Shown here piece after piece: positions 45,969 to 57,918 of a stretch of 64,000 nt of DNA. The notes below the pieces were generated by a model. The model did not search any database. It saw only the letters and a list, made by a program, of their open reading frames with translations, and was not told where the DNA came from. This stretch comes from Adineta ricciae. Its lineage: Eukaryota; Rotifera; Eurotatoria; Adinetida; Adinetidae. The stretch is taken from positions 1 through 64,000 of the forward strand of contig CAJNOJ010000370.1 of NCBI GenBank assembly GCA_905250025.1, read 5' to 3'. Position 1 is the stretch's first letter, and every line of letters starts with the position of its first letter. The translations under genes were made by a program, and so were the position numbers.

Positions 45969-47981
45969 ATGGTGCCTACAGAAAACAAACAAGGTAGAAA
46001 TGCTGTATATCGTTACAAATATCACCAGAAAATTAAACTAAAACGTTTACAATCTGAAGAGTTTGATGAAACGTATAGAAAAAAAGAAGCGGCGAGAAAG
46101 GCATTGCACCGAGCAAAATAGAAACAGCAACGTCTATTAATGTCATCTCGGTCAACAGATAAGCCCACGAGAGCTAGTCGTCGAAATATGGCAAAATTAA
46201 AGAGACAGTTGAAGAAATTCCAAAAATTAAATACACAATTAGAAACAGAAAATAAAAAGCTGAATAGGCAGCTAGCCTCTTTATCATTATTATCAGAGCC
46301 ATCTACAACAACTAATTCAGCAAGATCATCACCATAAAAACTTTTTCTTCAGAATCTTCTTCCAGGTGCTAAACGTTTTGCAACAACAAGTCTAATGTCT
46401 AAAAAAGAAGCTTTACCACGAGGTACTATAATAAGCATCCGAAATAAATTCGGTATTAATGTAAGTGCTCGACTTTTTTAAGCATCGTCTACTATGCTAA
46501 AATATTTATTCTTTCAGATATCGAAACAGAATTTACCTTCAACAATAACCAAATCTTCATCACAACAATTGAGTGATGCTGTTGAAAAATTTCTTAATGA
46601 TGACGAAATCTCACGATTGACACCGGATAAAAAACGAACAATAGACGGAAAGCAAGTTCGATTATTATTAAATCACTTAGTTAATCTTCATCAAAGATTT
46701 GTTGTGGAGACAAATTATGATTGTTCGTATTCAACTTTCACCCGGCACATTCCATCTTATCTTGTATCACCTAAACCTAATGAATGGGGGAATTGCCTGT
46801 GTATCGTATGTTTGAACCCTCAAATTAAATCTGAGAAAATCCATCAGTTGAAAAGCAAATATCCCATTTTAAACTATTTGTCATCTATGATAACAACTGA
46901 ATTATCATTGATAATTAATGATGATGATAAAATCAATAAAATTTTATAGAAGAATTAAATTCGTTAAAACAGCAAATATTCATGATAACATATGTAGAAT
47001 GGATTAAGACAAAGAGTAAACGCGGTAGTGGTCTTATTTTGACAAAAACAGATAAAATGGAGATGTTTTGCGCGAAATTCAGTAAAGAAATATTTGTGAG
47101 TATTTTCATGGAACAACTGAACGGATGACTAGTTTCCATTTTGATTATTTATCTAATATTTAGAAACTTCGAGAACATCTAGAATTTGCTCATGCTCAAT
47201 TTAAAGGTGCTAAACTTATTCGACAATCAGCATTAACAAACAATTGTGTTGTAGCTATACAATTAGATTGATCAGAGGATTATCATTTGAAACAAGCACG
47301 TGAAGAACGATGTAAGTTGTACGAAAACTACAATATACGACTAGGAACAGATCAGATTTTTTCGTTTTAGCTGCGTACTATTATGATCAACACATTTCTC
47401 TAGCAGCAGGATTTGTTTTGCAAATGTCTAATTGTTTCAATTTCGGATGTTTATCTGATGAAACGAGTCACGTATCTGAATGTACGTAGGTAGCGATTCG
47501 TGAGTTGTTAAATGAATTATTAAGTGAGCAAGCTGGTAAACGAATTACTGAACTAAATATTATTTCTGATTCACCTGTTAGTCAATACAAAAACAAAACT
47601 ACAATTTATTTTTTAAAGAAGTATGCCAAAAGTAGAAGAGTCAGAATGAGATGGTTGTTTCTTGAGAGTGGACATAGCAAAGACATTGCAGATGGCCTTG
47701 GTTCCGTCATCAAAAGATTGTTTGATAATGTGATTAGATTAAACCCCGATGAATCATTTAAAGGTGCCAAGAAATTAATGAATAAGATAATAAATTCTAC
47801 AAATATTCGCCTGTATTTCTACAAGAAAGAAGATAGTGATGCTTTACGAGAACGAATACCACCATTAACAACAATTAAAGGAACATCTATGTTCCACGAA
47901 ATTATTGCCAAACCAAATGGAGAAGTATTTATCAAGCAAAAATCTGTTGAACCAGAAATTTTATTAAAAACAAATTTCTAG
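45969..47981 (+). pseudogene. Decayed transposon-derived gene with introns
   Basis: One frame can be followed from ATG 45969 across three introns (46459-46517, 47095-47163 and 47312-47371), broken by stops at 46119 (TAG), 46335 (TAA), 46947 (TAG), 47269 (TGA) and 47487 (TAG). The start is basic, then comes a coiled coil (LKRQLKKFQKLNTQLETENK). The C-terminal part (47505-47981) holds IISDSPVSQYKNKTTIYFLK and WLFLESGHSKDIADGLGSVI followed by KRLFD. This S-D-x-P-x-x-Q-Y-x-N-K ... SGH-x-K-x-x-x-D-G-x-G pattern occurs in repetitive transposase-like proteins of invertebrates; I cannot give the superfamily. Stops of all three kinds rule out simple recoding. A repetitive, once intron-bearing coding element now dead at this locus. 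Confidence 0.65.
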
Positions 47982-48843
47982 TTGTTCAAAACACCATTAA
48001 TGATGTGCAACTTCACAACAGTACAAATGAATGAAATAACTTATATCTCCACGTCTTCTATGTTAATGAATTATATTGCAAGTGAAATGTTGGACACATA
48101 AGTCAACCTTTTAGCACTTTTAACGCTTTATCTACTGAGAAATAAAATCTGGTACTGTTGATACTTCAGATCTTCATTTCTCTTATGAAAGAAAGCTCAG
48201 AAGAATTCGATCGTGTAACATGTTGTTAAGAAATAGAAAACTTCCAACAGTAGTAATAATATTATATGGCGAGATGCCCATACATTTGCATATGAGAGCT
48301 TCTACGTATGCGAACTTAATCATCTTTTTCAAAACATCTCAATCGATAAGAAATACAGATGAAAAAATTGTACTAAGAAATAGTATTTTAGCGGAGGACC
48401 AACGATAATCAACTTTTTCAGAAAAATCGACTTTCCTGGAAACAAAAGGGCTGACAGTTGGGAAACTATGTGGAATACATGTCACTAGTAGACCTCTATC
48501 AAATGTGCTATTAACGTTTTCTTTATATCTACTTTCATTTTTTTCGATTTTTTTCTCCAAACGGTACAACGATAGCGCAATTCACCCATATATATCTTTA
48601 TTTTCAAGGTGAAAACTTGTTTTTTTTATTTTGTGTAATTAAATATACCTTTTTATTTTTCCATGGAAATTTAATATTATAAGAATAGGCAATGTATATA
48701 GTACCGCTTAATCACACAATATCGAGTAAGAGTCAGACTTTTGTTATTTAACGGCCTAATTTTCGTAGAAATAACATTTATAATCATTTCTTAAATTTCA
48801 TCTAATCTAACAACTTTATTTTTTTTTATTACCGTGATTTTCC
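47982..48843. other. Intergenic, nothing recognised
   Basis: AT-rich sequence between the transposon relic and the Ly6-type gene. No domain in any frame; poly-T tract before 48830. Confidence 0.4.
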
Positions 48844-49794
48844 ATGGCTGATTTCATATTCATAATATTCTTATCGTTATGCTGCATCTTACATCTCAGT
48901 GAGTATCGATTCTCTCTTGTAATAGAAAATTCCCGGTTCTTCCATATAACGATTTCGAACAACGGATTTTTTTCAAAAATCTTTCTACCTCTAGGACATT
49001 TTCCCAAAAAGTTTATAATAAATACTTTATATTTCTCAGAATATTTGCACTTAAGAATGTGAATTCGAATTTCCAAATTCATTCTCATCTTCAGATTCAT
49101 CTAGTAAAAACAATTAAACGTTTGAGATCGATTGGAAACAAATTAAAATTTCTTAAAATATCTATTTTTATGTATATATTTAGCTTCAGCAGCTGCTGCA
49201 GGATGGTGTTATCAATGTAATTCGAAGAATCCTCGATGTGGAATGCATATAGATCCTTCAATGAAAGTTGATAAAACACCTTGTAATGGTCAATGTTACA
49301 CTTATATACGTAAAAACAGTAAATACTATTGAAATTACCTGAAATATTATTTTAATCTAAAACATAATATAAATTTTGTTTTAGTTGTGTACCGAGGATG
49401 TTCATGGGAACATGGTTTTATGACTCCACAAATAACGGAATATGCTACTGAAGAAAAAGACGGATTATGGCGATTTTGTAACACATCATTGTATGTTCGT
49501 TACTTCATTGAAGACTAATTTTAATTATTAATTTTCTAGATGTAATTCTGATGGAAGTTCACTAATAAGAGGTATATACCTTCGATTATATATTTCAAAA
49601 ACCTATTGAATTTCGGAAAAGTTTATTCATCTTTGAAAACAAAATTGTGCATATATCATAGTAGTTACTCATATATTTGTTTTTTAGAAAGTTGCGATAA
49701 TCAATTATGCGAATATTTTGATCTTCCTGAAAACTGTGAATCGCATAATCTCTATACCGTATGTGGTAAACAGTGTGGTAATCAAATGTGTTAA
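48844..49794 (+). CDS. Ly6/three-finger domain secreted protein
   Basis: Five exons: 48844-48898, 49184-49318, 49385-49490, 49540-49571, 49688-49794; all GT-AG and in frame (144 residues). Exon 1 is a signal peptide (MADFIFIIFLSLCCILHL). The mature protein opens AGWCYQCNSKNPRCG and continues with PCNGQCYTYI, YRGCSWEHG, an F-C-N-T-S-L-C-N-S pair split by an intron, and a Cys-rich end (NQLCEYFDLPENC...CGKQCGNQMC). The C-x-x-C start, the R-G-C and the C-N near the end are the Ly6/uPAR (quiver/sleepless-like) arrangement. No GPI tail is seen, so it is probably secreted. Intron 1 (285 bp) is long for this genome. Confidence 0.8.
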
Positions 49795-50630
49795 AGTATC
49801 GATGGAAAACTTATTCTAATTGCTTCGAACGTAGAATGATTTCCGTTTTTTTCATCAGTTAATAAAGGAATAAGCAAATTATATGTATTTTCATACTTCT
49901 TTTAGGAAATCATTCAACTTGACTAAACTTTTGAAAAGAATTGTTGTAAAAACATATTTTGTATATCTTCGAATCATTAAAAAGATAGTTCATCTGTATA
50001 ATTCAGGTTTTACTCAAACTAACCATAAGGTTCTTACATTAACAAAAAATTAAATCACATTATATGCCTGCGAATAAATAGAAAAATAAGATAATGCTAA
50101 TGTACAAGTTAATTCTATGTTTTTACAACACAGTCTATTGAACGCTGGATGACTCACAAACAGAATCTTTTTTCCCGTTGTATATCGATCGATTATATTC
50201 TCGCTCTGAGTTATGTACTGTAGAAAACGTTTGATTATCATAGTATTTTATCAAACTTAAAATGTATTTGTTGAGACATTGTGCAATTTATTTCTCTATT
50301 TTTCTCGGAATTTTGTCTAAAAGAGTATTAAATCTAAGACTCGAAATAAAATGACAAAGTCCGATACAATTGTATGCCGTATTAAATCAAACTGCAATAT
50401 GAAACTAATCTTCAAGGTCACAATAATAAATTAATGTAATAGATATTGTTTTCTCACTATTTTGAGGATTAAAGGACAAAAAGATGTGATATAAATGACT
50501 TTATCAATCCCCTATTACTATTACTATCATCAAACGTAAGTTGTTTTTAACGATTCTGTAGTAAAAACTTAGTGGAATCCTCTCTAAAGTTTTAGTTCGA
50601 GCAACTATACTCATCGTCACAGATCTGACA
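49795..50630. other. Intergenic, nothing recognised
   Basis: AT-rich; AATAAA-type signal just after the Ly6 gene near 49862. No supported gene. Confidence 0.4.
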
Positions 50631-50912
50631 ATGCATCTCAAATTTATTTTTATTGTCGCTCTTATGACACTTTTTATTTGCCTAAACAATTTTCCTTTGG
50701 TAATGGCTGAAGACAAAACTGAATCACCAATAGCGGAGGATTACATTTCTGCAAATAAAAAGGGTAGTATCAGGAGCGAGTTTCCGTCACAATGGCTAAA
50801 AAAATCACTCGCTGATATCTTTGCGGCAGCTAAAAAGGGTGATAAAAGTGCTCAAACAGCTCGCAAACTCTTAACAGACAAAAGATTTGATAAAAATGCA
50901 AAACAAAAATAA
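50631..50912 (+). CDS. Small secreted basic protein
   Basis: 93 residues, single exon. The signal peptide (about residues 1-26) ends VMA before EDKTES. The mature part is short, Lys-rich and helical: SEFPSQWLKKSLADIFAAAK, KGDKSAQTARKLLTDKRF, and a Lys-rich end. The W-L-x-K-x-x-x-x-I-x-x-A-A-K-x-G-x-x-x-A-x-x-A-x-K-L-L motif reminds me of short domains at the C-terminus of some bacterial secreted proteins, but I cannot confirm that. Function unknown. The isolated position in AT-rich DNA and lack of introns are consistent with acquisition from bacteria, but do not prove it. Confidence 0.65.
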   Translation: MHLKFIFIVALMTLFICLNNFPLVMAEDKTESPIAEDYISANKKGSIRSEFPSQWLKKSLADIFAAAKKGDKSAQTARKLLTDKRFDKNAKQK

Positions 50913-52511
50913 TTTATTGTTTATTTCTGTCAATTAAATTTTCTAACGAAATAAACAAGACATTCTCAATTTGCTCTAAAGTTTTTATAAAGCTTAACAA
51001 TTAGTCTATTTACAATGTTCTGTACTACTTCTGAGAGTGTAGGTCAATGTAGTAGTTATGGTATGTGATAGTCATGATATCAATTATAAGATTTTGAAAT
51101 GATTCACTTTAATATTCATCATAATTTTGTTGACTTTTACAAGAAAATCTTATATAAATCATTAATTACAAGTAGTGTTTATCTAAAGATTGGATTATTT
51201 TTTTTCTATTTAATAAATATACATAAATTAGACATTAAATTCAACTAAATGAATTATATTGCAAAATCGAATGAACGATTTTATCATCTTTATAACGTGT
51301 AGAATTCTATACTTATACATTTGAAATCAAACAATTATTTTTTATGTGTTGATTTCTTTTTTTATGTTCGAAATAATTCTTATAGAAATTCGTGACATTG
51401 AATATCTGATTAGACAAGAAAGTGAGGACTGCTGCAAATATCATCTCAAAGTTTTATCTCAATCAGAAATAAAAGATAGGATTCGAGCTTTCATTCTCAT
51501 ACTGAGAACATCATCAGGAACGACTGCATGAAAAGTTTATTGAGTGAACTACATTAAATTATCACAACAAGAAAGAAGTGAATAAATAAACAGGAGATAT
51601 CTATGAGAATTCATCTTTAAACAATTGTTCGCGATAATTGACTGATTAGTGATGCTAGTTTTGTTGACGTTGTTGGTGTTGTTAAGGCATCAATAAGATG
51701 TGTTAATGAAATGGATATCATTTCAATTACTTTGTGAGAACATAACTGATCACAAGAATGATGAGTATTGTGAGAATGAGTCAATATCATTGACTCTTTT
51801 TACTGACAAAGAAACGTAAATTGACATAATGAAAGAAACTAAAAGTTATTGAGACTGTAGGTTTAATCGATGCAATAGTGTGAGTTATTGCTGTTGAGAA
51901 TGTCAATATGAATAGATGGACTAACGTGAAGACTAATACTCGATTTCAGAGAATTATGAACATGCAAGTCCGGTGAAAGTGATGCAGCCCACTTATTTGT
52001 AAAATGTGTAATACCAAGTCTGGCAGATGAGATTAATCAGACAAGGTTCTTATTTGATATGTAACTGAAGGTAAATGGGCTGAGCTTAAGAGTGGACTGA
52101 GTTGTTCATGAAATAACATATAGAGGTGTGATCAATGAAATATTTGAACCTCAGCTTTTTTGTTATTGAACGAGGTCAATATAGATAAGATTGACTCGAT
52201 GTTAATGAGTATGGACATGAATGATACTGATGAATTTTGGTAAGAATGAATTGATCTTCACAAGTGTGAACATGAAAGATACTGATAAATTTATGAGACT
52301 GACTTCTTTTTATCACCATTGAGTAAATGAAATAGGAGATCGGCTGATAGTGGTGAGATTATCATTATGGATAGATGAACAAAACTTCTTAGGTTGACTT
52401 ATGCTCAAAATTGTTGATGAGATTGATAGTGTGAGTGAGACTGAGTTCTATTAAGGATATATCATGTGAGTAGGTGGACTGATGAATCAATAAGACTGAA
52501 TCATATGATAA
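50913..52511. other. AT-rich, C-poor stretch without genes
   Basis: From about 51640 to 52500 the plus strand is rich in TGA, GTGAG and GAATGA words and poor in C, a marked strand asymmetry. No frame has a domain. It may be a degenerate repeat. Confidence 0.4.
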
Positions 52512-52726
52512 TAACTTACTTGTGAGTATGTGGAGGGTGTCGACTCTGATGTTAAAGTGGAGCACGTCTCACAACATAACACAACATAAGATTATTTTCA
52601 AAAATCTAAATAAAACAAATGAGATATACTACGTAAATGAATGAAACTAAATTGTGGTCATGACTTATTTGAATCTATGTGGAGAATGTCGACCCTGATG
52701 TTAAGGCAGAACACTTCTCACAACAT
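52512..52726 (+). repeat. Direct repeat pair (~66 bp, 149 bp apart)
   Basis: Copies at about 52512-52577 and 52661-52726 share the core TGTGGAG(G/A)(G/A)TGTCGAC, CTGATGTTAA and TCTCACAACAT with a few transitions. The sequence between them is AT-rich. They could be remains of terminal repeats next to the Penelope-like fragment. Confidence 0.6.
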
Positions 52727-52895
52727 TTCATCAAGTCAGTGCATTTTAAATATGAATGTATACAAGACTATTGGGAAAAAAAAAACAAAAAAAGAAAAGA
52801 AAAAGAAGAACTAAATTTCTGCAGGTGAATGATTTCTGTAATAGCGCATTTCTCTTAACGTTGATTTTCTTTCTATTTCTAGTTATGGACGATGT

Positions 52896-53330
52896 CTATG
52901 CAACGACATGAATGGTATGTTTTACGTTATTTATTGATTTTCCTAAAGCTCTGCTTGATAAAATACTTTCTTTTATGACACGCTTTCTCCAATCGCTTTC
53001 TAACGCTAGTGTTTGAGCATTCACAAAGTCAAATTGATGTTTATGTGTCAAAACGTGCTCTACTAATTCAGATTTAGTTGACAGAGTCCTAATATTCGCT
53101 TTATGCTCTTTCATTCGAGTTTCTTTCAAACGACTTGTCTCACCGATGTACACTTTTTNAAGGTTCTTCCCTCCGATACACGCGAAGATCCTTTAATGGT
53201 TCTGTAGAAGTTTTTATTGCGTTTTTGTAATCGTGAACCTGTCTGGAGACTTTTTCGTAACCACGGAACTTCTTTTTAGAATGTTTTGTAGACAATGAAA
53301 TTGGCTTTTACATGGCTCTATTCGCTATCA
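52896..53330 (-). mobile_element. Penelope-like retroelement fragment (GIY-YIG endonuclease)
   Basis: Minus-strand frame 53153-52896 reads YIGETSRLKETRMKEHKANI, then SELVEHVLTHKH, ...ALESDWRKRVIKESIL. This is the GIY-YIG-type endonuclease tail that follows the reverse transcriptase in Penelope-like elements (YIGETSR..R..EH...S.L.EH...H......W..R..KE). The upstream part (53160-53330) reads LRKSLQTGSRLQKRNKNFYR in a compatible orientation, but the N at 53159 prevents joining. The reverse transcriptase is absent, so the copy is 5'-truncated or its remainder is unassembled. Confidence 0.7.
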
Positions 53331-53915
53331 GTGATATAGAATACTGATGTTTTGGTTCGATTGTGCCAAAACAATCATTCTGATAAGCATGAAAATCAGA
53401 GAAAATAATATATATATGGAGACAATATTGCGTGAATTAGCAGCACTTGGAACAATGGTGGTAGTATAAATAGGAAGAAGGCCACAACAGTAATTGCAAC
53501 AATAAACGACGTCGTCGTCGTGGTCGTCGCCACCAAACCCGTTGCAATCAGTGTAGGAATATACATCATTACTACTACCATCAATAGCGTTATTATAACT
53601 AGAATTACTATAGTTATAACCGGGACAATTACAGCCAAGATAAGCCACTATAGCACCATAATAACCAAAGGCACGAAGGTTCGTTATAGTATAATCAGGA
53701 TAATTAGCATTACAATTTGGATTATTCCCACGACTACAGTGACTAGTATTACAAGCAACAGTAGAATTATTAATATCAAGATAATTAGGATCATAACACA
53801 CACAATTCTGTGGTTGAACGGTTGGAACATCAGCTAGACTTGTTTTGATGAGCAACAAACTTATAGTTATTAACGTGACTGTAGACAACATGTTGTATCG
53901 CATTGTGATACGCAA
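53328..53915 (-). CDS. Secreted Cys-rich protein with C-terminal hydrophobic tail
   Basis: 195 residues, one exon. A signal peptide (MLSTVTLITISLLLIKTSLA, from the third Met) is followed by Asn/Tyr/Cys-rich sequence (NCVCYDPNYL, ACNTSHCSRGNNPNC, LGCNCPGYNYSNSSY) and an Asp run before YCCNYCCG. A hydrophobic helix (VSIYILFSLIFMLIRMIV) comes near the C-terminus. There are about 16 cysteines, many in pairs. Probably extracellular and membrane- or GPI-attached; family unknown. The tail end borders the Penelope-like fragment. Confidence 0.6.
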   Translation of the reverse strand: MRITMRYNMLSTVTLITISLLLIKTSLADVPTVQPQNCVCYDPNYLDINNSTVACNTSHCSRGNNPNCNANYPDYTITNLRAFGYYGAIVAYLGCNCPGYNYSNSSYNNAIDGSSNDVYSYTDCNGFGGDDHDDDVVYCCNYCCGLLPIYTTTIVPSAANSRNIVSIYILFSLIFMLIRMIVLAQSNQNISILYH

Positions 53916-54914
53916 AAATGAATAAAAAACTAAAGAAGAATGGTGATAATTTCTATAACTATAGGTGTTACTATTTATATTCTCATGCTATTTTTTTCCT
54001 TTCTTTCTTATCTTGTGTTATCTTTCTCTCCAAAGAACACACAAAATACATTACAAAACTAATAATCCAAATAGTAGTCAGTTTTGTGATGGATTTGACT
54101 ATAAGAGACGAAAATAGTGGCACAGTAGCGTTAGTAGGTGTTTTGCGAAGAGTATAAGAACGTTTTAGATTTCGTCAAATATTGATTCTTCATGAATATT
54201 AAGTATCCACTAAAACAGTTCGACTGGGTGAAAAGCGATATTAGACGTTCAGCAAGTTCATTAATGGTTTGATCAGCAGCTGGGTAGAAGCAAAACTGCA
54301 GGGTATCCAGTTGAACTGGATACATTCAGTCCTGAGTGGTACTCAGTCCTATTGCTCTTCGACCCATCAATGAACTTGTTGAATATCTAGTATTGCCGTT
54401 AGCCCAGTCGCATTGGGTGTCCGATCCACCAGTCACACTTGTACTGGGTGTACACCTAATGAATACAGAGGTATGAGACTGAACAAATCTGACCATTCGC
54501 CAGCAACACTCCTAGTTAAATGTATGACAGCTCTCAGTTCGTGTTTCTTGAGCGATATTCATTTCCAATCATTTGTGGAACAGGTTCCAAAAGAAATTAT
54601 TGCAGCATTTAACAGTAGAAATGTGGATCTATCTCTCGAGTCCTCCTTGCAGACCGCAACACAAAGTTTGTGTTATAGTTCACCATTGACAAAACTATTG
54701 GTGCCCATTAATCATAGAGCTACTCACATCGAGAGTTATAATAAACCGTGCGACTGAGCCATTACTGGTACCATAGCAGTTAAGATATTCAAAAACCTCT
54801 AGCCGTCGCAGAACGAGACAGCGGTTTACACATTGATTTCGGCGATGAGGAAACCGATAGTTTTCTACTGCTGATAGCATCAATTCAATATTTCTTTCAA
54901 GTTTTTAGAACGCT
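53916..54914. other. Intergenic, nothing firmly recognised
   Basis: Contains repeated CAGT(C/T)...ACTG-type words around 54220-54460 (for example GTTCGACTGGG and CAGTTGAACTGG) that may form imperfect inverted repeats. The frame 54413-54757 has no domain and is not called. Confidence 0.4.
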
Positions 54915-57900
54915 ATGGAAATTAACAGTGAATCGAATCAACTTATGGCTGAAACTAAGAAACAATCTAAATGGTGGCATCATCGTCGAACTAAAATAAT
55001 TGGGCTTTCCTTTATAGTTTTGATAATTCTCACAATTTCTCTAGCTTTGATTCTAGAGTTTTCTATACATTCTCCAAAAGACTTATACAGCACAACTACC
55101 ACTACAGTTCAACCACCCGGTAAGATTTTGGGTAAATTTGATTAAGCACACGTAATAGGAAGCAGCGCTGGAACCGGTCCGGTATTCCGGTACCGGTCCG
55201 GCCGGACCGGTGCCGGACAGGACCGGACCGGTAGAAAAAATCAACCGGGCCGGTAAAAACCGGAAATTCACCGGTTGATATTTATGAAAAAAAATTTTTT
55301 ATCACAGTGTATCTTCCAAATTTCTGTATGGAGAAGGTAAAAAAATACATTATCAATATATCTATATAGACCTTTTCCCAATTATCGGCAAAGTAAATTA
55401 ATAATAAAATTTGAAGTTATATCTCTTAGCCTAGAAAAGAAGAACATGAGAAAAAACTACGTTCTCTGCAGTGCTAACTTATTTCGCATTTGAAAATAAT
55501 CTTTTATAAAAAACGTTTTTTACAAGTAACACCGTTTTTTGCCGGAATTTTACCGGTTGAACATGGGATAGGAGCCGGCCGGACCGGTCCGGTAGAATTT
55601 TTCAACCGGCCGGACCGGAACGGTGGGAATATGTTCAACCGGCCNCATGAGAAAAAACTACGTTCTCTGCAGTGCTAACTTATTTCGCATTTGAAAATAA
55701 TCTTTTATAAAAAACGTTTTTTACAAGTAACACCGTTTTTTGCCGGAATTTCACCGGTTGAGCATGGGATAGGAACCGGCCGGACCGGTCCGGTAGAATT
55801 TTTCAACCGGCCGGACCGGAACGGTGGGAATATGTTCAACCGGTTCCAGCCCTGATAGGAAGTCGTTGAATCAAATGATTTCTCAAAGAGTTCCTACTGT
55901 TCGGATAGGAGTATCTTTTCCTGAGAGTTCTCTCGTAAGAATTCTCTTGTCTTTTGTAAAACACGATTTGAAAGAGAGTGTTGAAGTGTTTGAGGGCAGA
56001 AACTTGAACCCACCTCTCTCCTTCCCTCCCCCCCCCTCCACAGACGTTACAGACAGGCACAATGATCCCATGTTGACGGTGCGAATGTGTGAGGGTGGTT
56101 TATTTACACATCGAGCTTATCCACACTCATCCTCATTAACCTACACTCTGTATGCATTTATCTATGAAAATTATTACAGATAATTCAGATTTTCGGAATA
56201 ATGTAAACACAGAATATTTCTCGATCAAAAATCTACGTTGCAATGATACAAATAAGTTTATCGTGTTTCATTTTTTTAATCCCGCAAGGGATTGCGCTGA
56301 AAGCTTTTGACAAATAATACGAAATCTCTCATATCTCTTCACTTTCTGCTATATTGTTTGGGGAAAAAGAGCGTTCCTGAATGTCCGAAAAGGTTCTATC
56401 TATGATCAAAAGTATCCAAATGTATGGAAAAAAGTAAACAAAAACGAACATTAAGATTCAGAGAACCTTGAGGGTATGGACTTGACAGGTTCAGGACACT
56501 TGCTGTTCCTATTCCCAAGACAGCAGTGCTCATACTTGGTCGCAGTCACAGCTACAGCCTCACTCTGTTAAGTGAGGCTTTTTGAGAGGAGGGGCCAAAT
56601 TTACAAGAGCTGTCCGAAGATGGTTCTGAGATTTTGATGTTCGATATCTCGTTGGAAAGATCATAGCGTGTATATATAGAAGCCAAAACATCAGCATAGT
56701 ATGTGGATCAGTTAGTGGAGGTATCTGAAAGGACAATTTGGCACTCTTAAACAACTTTGATTAAATTTTTCCTATTTCTCACAACTTTTCGTTTGATGAA
56801 TTAATTCTCTTCATGTAGTATGGTATGCTACTGGAAATATGAATACTCGACGAGAAAGGCATACAGCAATTTTGTTGAAGAATGGAGAAGTACTAGTTAC
56901 TGGTGGTTCCGATGGTAATTACTGCGTATCTACTAGTGAGCTATATAATAAAAGAACATGCAATTGGACAATTACTGGTAATATGAGCCTAGAACGATGT
57001 GAGCACACAGTATCTATGTTAACGAATGGAAAAGTATTAGTTGCGGGTGGTGACTCAAGTGGCGCTGAATTATATGATGCCGTATCAGGCATTTGGACAG
57101 CTATTGAAAACATGAAAACGGTACGAATTGGACATACAGCATCGATATTAACAGATGGGAAAGTGTTAGTTGCTGGTGGGGAGACTCACAGTGCTGAAAT
57201 ATATGATCCAGTAACAGAAAATTGGACAATGACTAGTAGTATGCATCGTCCACGATATCAACATACAGCTGCTGTGTTAGCTAATGGAACTGTATTAGTC
57301 GCTGGCGGTTCAAAAACTGTATATGAAGGCATTACGAATACCTGTGAGTTATATAATCCAGTCACTGGCATTTGGACAGTTACTGGTAAGATGAATCAGC
57401 GACGGATGCAACACACTATGTCGGTATTAGCAAATGGAAAGATACTAGTTACTGGTGGGCTGAGTGATGCGCGACAGTATCTCAAAAGCGCTGAATTATA
57501 CGATCCATTGACAGGAATCTGGAAAACTACTGGTAATATGAGTTTTCCACGCGCTAAACACACAGCATCCACATTAAGAAATGGAAAAGTGTTAGTTTCT
57601 GGTGGATTAGGTAGTAGTTTAGTACGATACAGCACTGAGCTGTATGATCCATCAACAGAAATATGGACGGTTGCTAATAATATGAACAAGGAACGATATT
57701 TTCACACAGCATCCGTGTTAGAAAATGGAGATGTACTAGTTACTGGCGGATTTCAAGGTTATAATAGTGCTGAACTGTATGTTTCATCAGGAGAAATTCC
57801 AGTAGTTATCACTGAAACGACTTCGTCGTCAAACGCTCACAAAGTACTAGTGACCAAAGAGAAAACGTTAAGTAATGATCGGTACAAAAATGCCATTGAG

Positions 57901-57918
57901 AACTATAAAAACTTGTAA
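54915..57918 (+). CDS. Type II membrane protein with kelch/galactose-oxidase-like propeller
   Basis: Two exons, 54915-55119 and 56819-57918, spliced in phase (a leftover G plus TA); 434 residues. Exon 1 encodes a charged cytosolic start, a membrane helix (IIGLSFIVLIILTISLALIL) and a Thr-rich stalk (TTTTTVQPPG). Exon 2 encodes seven kelch-type repeats of ~47-50 residues with the motif TGNM..R..HTAS.L.NGKVLV.GG....AELYDP.TG.WT, i.e. a beta-propeller. The tail is short and polar. Such proteins are numerous in bdelloids, and their propellers resemble bacterial kelch proteins, suggesting acquisition followed by addition of a eukaryotic anchor exon. The 1.7-kb intron is far longer than others here because a MITE was inserted in it (55163-55854). 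Confidence 0.8.
55163..55854. mobile_element. Non-autonomous hAT-type element (MITE) in the kelch-gene intron
   Basis: Ends are CAGCGCTGGAACCGGT and ACCGGTTCCAGCCCTG, inverted repeats with one mismatch. They are flanked by exact 8-bp copies of ATAGGAAG (55155-55162 and 55855-55862). An 8-bp target duplication with CAG...CTG ends is the hAT signature. The ends carry many GGACCGGT/CCGGCC words around an AT-rich centre with no transposase frame. The apparent length includes a ~200-bp assembly stutter: 55646-55845 repeats 55445-55644 across the N at 55645 with only three or so differences, so the real element is about 490 bp. Confidence 0.85.

Noticed and set aside
54413-54757. 114-codon frame upstream of the kelch gene
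   Set aside because: No signal peptide, domain or splice link; overlaps irregular inverted-repeat-like words.
55824-56183. 119-codon frame after the MITE
   Set aside because: Lies in the kelch-gene intron, begins inside the element's end and has no domain; composition is C-rich by chance.
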